DNA of 32,077 nucleotides from positions 1 to 32,077 of the forward strand of contig JAAYGR010000057.1 of assembly GCA_012727675.1 (NCBI GenBank). Direction: 5' to 3'. Shown here one piece after another: positions 27,532-32,077 of the stretch. The stretch is from Bacillota bacterium (lineage in GTDB: Bacteria > Bacillota > Limnochordia > DTU087). Position 1 is the stretch's first letter. Each line of letters starts with the position of its first letter. The notes under the pieces were generated by a model. That model had not been told where the DNA came from. It saw only the letters and a list, made by a program, of their open reading frames with translations, and made no database searches. A program made the position numbers and the translations under genes.

Positions 27532-28698
27532 ATGACCAAGGAGAATAAAGTCCCGTATACCAGTGCGGATCGGCTGATAGATGCGCTGAACCACCGGGAA
27601 CCCCAAGGTATCCCATTTGACCTGGGGGGAACCAAGGTTACCGGTATTCATATCAACGCATACCGGAGGCTCATGGAGCGCCTATTTGGAGAAGCTCCCA
27701 AGGAGGTGCCCCTTGCCCACTTTACCCAGCAGCTGGCTAAGATCGATGATAGACTCTTAAGTCACTTCGAAGTAGACACTGCAGGGGTATTCACCTCAAC
27801 ACCCGCGGGAAAGCCTCCGAGGAAGGAACAGGATGAAGATTATCTAGAATACTGGGATGAGTGGGGTATTGGATGGAAAATGCCCCGGGGACACGGACTT
27901 TACTACGACATGTTCTACCATCCCCTGGTCGATGGACAAGATGACCTAGACAGCTTCCCTTGGCCCAACGGCAGAGACCCAGTGCGGTTTGAAGGAGTGA
28001 AAGAAGAAGCACTTGTCGCCAAGGAGGCAGGGAAAGCTGTAACTTTAGGCGGCATTTGTGCCGGCATCTTTGAGTTGGGCCTGTGGCTCCGGGGCTTTGA
28101 GAACTTCTTCACCGACCTAGTGCTAAATCCCGGCATGGCCTGCGGCCTGATGGATAGGATCCTAGAGGTCAAAATGGCTTATTGGGATACGGTTTTGGAC
28201 ATGATCGGCGACCACGTCCTGGTTGTCCAGGAAGCCGATGATCTAGGCACCCAGACATCCTCCCTTATTTCCTTGGAGATGTACCGTAAACTCATTAAGC
28301 CCCGGCACAAGCGGTTGTTCCAGTTCATTAAGGAAAAGACCTCTGGCAAGGTCAAGATATTTCTCCACTCCTGCGGTAACATTGCTCAGTTCATTCCGGA
28401 TTTTATCGATGCCGGAGTAGATATTCTCAATCCTGTTCAGACAAGTACAGAAGAGATGGAGCCTGCCAAGCTGAAGAAGGCCTTCGGTGATGCCATCACT
28501 TTCTGGGGCGGAGGTGTCGATACCCAAAGGATACTGCCCTACGGCAGCCCCGAAGAAGTAAAGGATGACGTACGCCGCAGAATCGATGACCTGGCACCGG
28601 GGGGAGGTTTTGTCTTCGCCACGGTCCACAACATCCAGGCAGATGTGCCCCCGGAGAACATCATCGCCATGGTGGAGGCACTGGATGAGTATAGATAA
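27532..28698 (+). CDS. URO-D/methyltransferase-superfamily protein
   Basis: RLIDALNHREPQGIPFDLGGTKVTGIHINAYRRL; VKIFLHSCGNIAQFIPDFIDAGVDILNPVQT; HNIQADVPPENIIAMVEAL. Likely ATG 27532 after ggagg. Confidence 0.88.
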   Translation: MTKENKVPYTSADRLIDALNHREPQGIPFDLGGTKVTGIHINAYRRLMERLFGEAPKEVPLAHFTQQLAKIDDRLLSHFEVDTAGVFTSTPAGKPPRKEQDEDYLEYWDEWGIGWKMPRGHGLYYDMFYHPLVDGQDDLDSFPWPNGRDPVRFEGVKEEALVAKEAGKAVTLGGICAGIFELGLWLRGFENFFTDLVLNPGMACGLMDRILEVKMAYWDTVLDMIGDHVLVVQEADDLGTQTSSLISLEMYRKLIKPRHKRLFQFIKEKTSGKVKIFLHSCGNIAQFIPDFIDAGVDILNPVQTSTEEMEPAKLKKAFGDAITFWGGGVDTQRILPYGSPEEVKDDVRRRIDDLAPGGGFVFATVHNIQADVPPENIIAMVEALDEYR

Positions 28699-28806
28699 AA
28701 GAGCCAAAGAGCCCCTACTGTGCCCCCTGCTGTACCCGTACTGTGGGTAAACCCATTGGGCTCAGGCCCCGTCGTCACGGCAGCGGAAGGTCTGCTAAAG
28801 AGAAGA

Positions 28807-28842
28807 GAACCCAGCACCCTAAGAAAGGGGCTGGGTTCTTAT
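28807..28842. terminator. Stem-loop terminator between convergent operons
   Basis: gaacccagc (28807-28815) / gctgggttc (28830-28838) followed by ttatt. Confidence 0.75.
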
Positions 28843-28864
28843 TCAGCTTAAGCCGCTGCGCAGC

Positions 28865-29545
28865 CTAATCATCCCCTGCTGCTATACTCCTATAAACAAA
28901 ATATGAGTATATAACCGGCACCAAGGATACGATTACAACCACCGCCATCATCACACCAAAGTTGTACGGGGCAGGCAGCCATGTGGTTAGCAAAGCTAGA
29001 ACCCCTCCAACAACCCAGATGGGCCCAGCCATGCGGTGGGTCTTGCGCCAGACTTCTTCATTAGCCAGGGTCCAGGGCGTCTTGATGCCGACGAAATAGT
29101 TGTGCTTAAACCTGCCCATTTGATTACCGATGAGGATAAACATCAGCGCCACAGCAGGCTGGATCACCTTGCCGGCATCAATTGTGTAACCCATGCCGGC
29201 CATCAGTACTACTCCGTGTGTCAAAGCCATAATGCCGATGGTAGTCCATCTAATAATATTGTAAGCTCCGATGAAGCGGGGATAGTTGCGTTTCTTAGGA
29301 TCTAGAGACGGAGTCACCAGCAGTACTAGATATATTCCCAGGGAAATCAAGGGCAGCCCGAAGGCACCAAAGAATCTGCTGCTGTATCCATCTACCTCGC
29401 CCCGAACATTCCAGTGGCTGGGCACCCGCTCCGGCAGTTTAGGGTAGAAATAAGCACCCAGGAGGAACAGCAGCGCAATTAGGGCAAGCAAAGGCCAATC
29501 CCGCTTGAGCTGTTCTCGGGACAAAGTTGGTATGCGGTTAGTCAT
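28865..29545 (-). CDS. sdpI: SdpI-family membrane protein (DUF1648)
   Basis: LPERVPSHWNVRGEVDGYSSR (DUF1648) and NYFVGIKTPWTLANEEVWRKTHRMAGPIWVVGG (SdpI signature); overlaps downstream end of the ArsR-type gene. Confidence 0.88.
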   Translation of the reverse strand: MTNRIPTLSREQLKRDWPLLALIALLFLLGAYFYPKLPERVPSHWNVRGEVDGYSSRFFGAFGLPLISLGIYLVLLVTPSLDPKKRNYPRFIGAYNIIRWTTIGIMALTHGVVLMAGMGYTIDAGKVIQPAVALMFILIGNQMGRFKHNYFVGIKTPWTLANEEVWRKTHRMAGPIWVVGGVLALLTTWLPAPYNFGVMMAVVVIVSLVPVIYSYFVYRSIAAGDD

Positions 29546-29855
29546 CGGCGGTTCCTCCTTCCCCTACGTCTTTTGTGCTGTCATCGCCAGTATACTCCAT
29601 CAGCCACCGAATAATGTCCTGAAACACTGTAGACTCCAAGGAATAGATAATATGCTGACCATGCCTCTCATCACTTACCAGGCCGGCCTGTTTCAGGATG
29701 GATAGGTGATGGGAAAGACTGGGCTTGGAGATTCCAAAGTGTTCAGCCAACTCCCCTGCCGTCAAATCCCTTTCTTTAAGAAGCTTGAGAATCTTCCGGC
29801 GGTTAGGATCGGAAAGGGCCTTAAAGGTCAATCCAATCGCTGACAGCTGGACCAC
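29538..29855 (-). CDS. sdpR: ArsR-family regulator, SdpR-like
   Basis: FKALSDPNRRKILKLLKERDLTAGELAEHFGISKPSLSHHLSILKQAGLVSDERHGQHIIYSL; translationally coupled with sdpI. Confidence 0.88.
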   Translation of the reverse strand: MVQLSAIGLTFKALSDPNRRKILKLLKERDLTAGELAEHFGISKPSLSHHLSILKQAGLVSDERHGQHIIYSLESTVFQDIIRWLMEYTGDDSTKDVGEGGTADD

Positions 29856-29870
29856 CTCCCCGGCTTAAAC

Positions 29871-29927
29871 ATTTAGACAAATATCTAATTACATCTAAAT
29901 TATATCTTTCGCCGGTGCCACCGTCAA
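29871..29927 (-). promoter_or_regulatory. Promoter and putative operator of sdpRI
   Basis: Minus-strand TTGACG (29927-29922), 17-nt spacer, TATAAT (29904-29899); inverted repeat atttaga (29871-29877) / tctaaat (29894-29900). Confidence 0.75.
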
Positions 29928-29954
29928 CGGAAAAAACTCCTAGCCCTTAGTGGA

Positions 29955-30677
29955 CTACTTCACCTGTGCCGCCTTCTTCATCATTCCAATTGCATCAGCA
30001 TAGTCGGTGCCGTCCTTTAGAAAGACCCCTGAGGTTCCCCCTACAAAGAATGATGCTCCCCGAGACGCCGCTTCAGTCACCACATCTGTCCCGATGGCTC
30101 CATCTACACCGATGGCAAACTCTAAACCAAGTTCCTGCCGGATTGCTGCCAGGTCTTCAATTTTGTCCAGTGCAAAGCCTATCAGCTTTTGTCCCGCAAA
30201 ACCCGGTTCCACGGTCATCACCATCACCATCTGAAGATACGGCAAGAGCAGTCTAATGGATTCTATGGGCGTTGCCGGATTTATGGCTATTCCCGCGGCA
30301 GCGCCGGCAGAGTGGATTATCCGGAGCAGACGTACCGGCAGATTAGTTACTTCTATATGAAAAATACAAAGATCAGCCCCTGCCTCTACCGCCGGCTCTA
30401 GGTACCCTTCCGGGTTTTCAACCATAAGATGTACATCAATGGGTATGTTGGCAACACTTCTTATCTGTTTCAGCATATCTAGATTCAGCGCCAAGTTGGG
30501 AACAAAATGTCCATCCATGATGTCCACATGGAATGCATCGGCACCGGCTGCCTCCAGCCGCTGGACATCGTCCTTAAGGTTCAGCATATCAGCACACATC
30601 AAGGATGGAGCAATGATGGGATGCTGCTTTAGCCATTGCCATCGCTCAGAGCTAACGGGAAGGTCCGATTGTAGCAT
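29955..30677 (-). CDS. Ribulose-phosphate 3-epimerase family protein
   Basis: IIAPSLMCADMLNLKDDVQRLEAAGADAFHVDIMDGHFVPNLALNLDMLKQIR, IDVHLMVENPE, VMTVEPGFAGQKLI, GVDGAIGTDVV. Confidence 0.9.
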   Translation of the reverse strand: MLQSDLPVSSERWQWLKQHPIIAPSLMCADMLNLKDDVQRLEAAGADAFHVDIMDGHFVPNLALNLDMLKQIRSVANIPIDVHLMVENPEGYLEPAVEAGADLCIFHIEVTNLPVRLLRIIHSAGAAAGIAINPATPIESIRLLLPYLQMVMVMTVEPGFAGQKLIGFALDKIEDLAAIRQELGLEFAIGVDGAIGTDVVTEAASRGASFFVGGTSGVFLKDGTDYADAIGMMKKAAQVK

Positions 30678-30684
30678 ATTTTCA

Positions 30685-31725
30685 TCACGCCTCCTGAGTT
30701 CTGCCCCTATAGAAGTGGCCGTATTCTAGCTTCATACTATCACAGAGATACGGGGAGGAAAACCATGGACCCGTCCAACGTGAGTTTCCGCCAAAGGGCG
30801 GTTCTGGACGGGACCGCCCAACAGCCGCCAAGACCCCGGGGCAGGGTGTCCCTCCGTCCCGGTTTTCCCGTTCCTTTCCCTGCGAGAGGTTTTTGTAATG
30901 GCTGTCCAGTGCAATCAATGCTTCCTGACGCCCTCCCTGTACACAGCCAAAGGTCACCGGCATGGTATCAAGGGCCTCTCCAGGTGCCAGCTTTCCATAC
31001 CAGCCTCCACCGAAGCTCCCCGCCTCTCCGGCCAGCACGTAAAGTTTACCCCCGGTGTCCTCGCCAAACTCCCAATAGCAAGTACTAGAGGGCTCAACAT
31101 GCCAATACCAAACAGTCCTAGTCTCTACATCCTCCAACATACCCATGGTTACTTTATTCAAACCTCTATCAGCGGCATCGTGCCTACGAGAAGACTGCTG
31201 AGACGGTTGTCCCAAATCATTTAGGGCCACCTTCTGCCACTTCCCAGCTCCGTACCAGCCGCTGTGCCATAGATGTATGTAAGTCCTGTTGGGCCGGGCA
31301 CTTAGGCGTCCGGCAGCTAGATTGTACAGGATAGTAGAGTAAACTGTCTCTACCAGGATAGGTGCAACACCGTCATTCCGCACCCTGAGCCAAGTCTTGA
31401 TGGTGGGAGACCAAGAGCAAAGCAGGTAGTTGACCTCAGCAAGTAGACCTGTAATTCTATCCTTTAGTATGATCACTATCAGCTTACCGTGGGAGCGGTG
31501 ATCCTCAAAGGTACTGACCAAGACCATCTGATTCGGTGTCTGTTCACCGGCACCGGCTGGATCGGCGATTCTGCCTTCCCCCTGCAGCCTTATTTGCATG
31601 AGTCTGCCGGACTGCAGGTCCTCCCTGGGCCAGAGCTCTTGTGGAAATAGGCCAAGAAGCCGAATCTCGTCTGCGATGCGTTCCATAATGAGATGGTTGC
31701 TGTGATGTTTGTAGGTAATCTGCAT
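30685..31725 (-). CDS. Protein resembling the N-terminal beta domain of GH36 alpha-galactosidases, no catalytic barrel
   Basis: 346 aa ORF; NYLLCSWSPTIKTWLRVRNDGVAPILVETVYSTILYNLAAGR...HLWHSGWYGAGKWQ resembles GH36 supersandwich domains; ends before a TIM barrel. Confidence 0.5.
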   Translation of the reverse strand: MQITYKHHSNHLIMERIADEIRLLGLFPQELWPREDLQSGRLMQIRLQGEGRIADPAGAGEQTPNQMVLVSTFEDHRSHGKLIVIILKDRITGLLAEVNYLLCSWSPTIKTWLRVRNDGVAPILVETVYSTILYNLAAGRLSARPNRTYIHLWHSGWYGAGKWQKVALNDLGQPSQQSSRRHDAADRGLNKVTMGMLEDVETRTVWYWHVEPSSTCYWEFGEDTGGKLYVLAGEAGSFGGGWYGKLAPGEALDTMPVTFGCVQGGRQEALIALDSHYKNLSQGKERENRDGGTPCPGVLAAVGRSRPEPPFGGNSRWTGPWFSSPYLCDSMKLEYGHFYRGRTQEA

Positions 31726-32011
31726 CTACCAATCTCCTTTCGAAAGCGCGTTCACAGATATTCAACTTGTTGTCCTGTAATGAAAGTTCTGCCCAAAGGA
31801 CTTCTCATTCGCAAAATGTAATTCTCTGTCATATGACTTAATTCCTGGTCAACAAGTCCTATTTTCAGTCACTTGGTCAGTAAATTTCTGCCGGCAGGCG
31901 GCAGCAAGAATATCAAGCCCCCTGCTGGATACCTGCTTCCAGTAGAAAGAAATCCAATAATAAGCAACCTACTACAGCATAGGTTCGAAGGACGGCAAAG
32001 GACTAAGCAAC

Positions 32012-32036
32012 AAAAAAACCGGCCCTTAGGGGCGGT
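32012..32036 (-). terminator. Rho-independent terminator of a minus-strand gene beyond the right edge
   Basis: Minus strand accgcccctaagggccggt (arms accg/cggt and ccc/ggg with one C-C mismatch) followed by TTTTTTT (complement of a32012-a32018). Confidence 0.75.
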
Positions 32037-32077
32037 CAGATAGGGATTTATAATTCCTGAAAAATTCGGCATAGTCG

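Noticed and set aside
31869-32072. 67-aa minus-strand ORF at right edge
   Set aside because: Overlaps the terminator at 32012-32036 and has no recognisable domain or clear RBS.
1-32077. Search for CRISPR arrays, transposases, integrases, tRNA and rRNA genes
   Set aside because: No regularly spaced repeats, no transposase/integrase-like ORFs and no tRNA-like cloverleaf or rRNA segments noticed by eye.

Overview
Approximately 32 kb bacterial chromosomal window, read entirely by eye from the sequence and the supplied ORF track with no database search. Gene content (class III-type Hcp, Rrf2, SdpRI, BMP-type nucleoside ABC, URO-D/MtaA-like proteins, iron-ADH) suggests an anaerobic Bacillota-like organism; this is inference. 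From left to right: (1) the 5' end of a secreted protein on the minus strand that runs off the left edge and is missing from the ORF track; (2) glnS (-); (3) rlmD (+); (4) a short RIC/hemerythrin-like protein, a structured intergenic leader, a P1B-type ATPase with a CPG motif and a free-standing HMA protein (+); (5) an ArsR regulator with a Cys-rich tail and an ABC-2 exporter (+); (6) a nucleoside uptake and catabolism operon (-): MtnA-like isomerase, Udp-like phosphorylase, BMP lipoprotein, ABC ATPase, two permeases; (7) an Rrf2 regulator and hcp (-); (8) a small Cys-rich protein (+) convergent with a membrane GGDEF/HD-GYP protein (-); (9) an iron-containing alcohol dehydrogenase (-) divergent from a LacI-led operon (+) encoding a sugar ABC importer and two URO-D/MtaA-like proteins; (10) an orphan SdpR/SdpI pair (-), an RPE-like epimerase (-) and a protein resembling a GH36 N-terminal domain (-). 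No mobile element, CRISPR array, rRNA or tRNA was recognised. The best candidates for undescribed biology are the LacI/ABC/twin URO-D operon, the nucleoside importer/phosphorylase/MtnA-like operon, and the structured leader before the metal ATPase.
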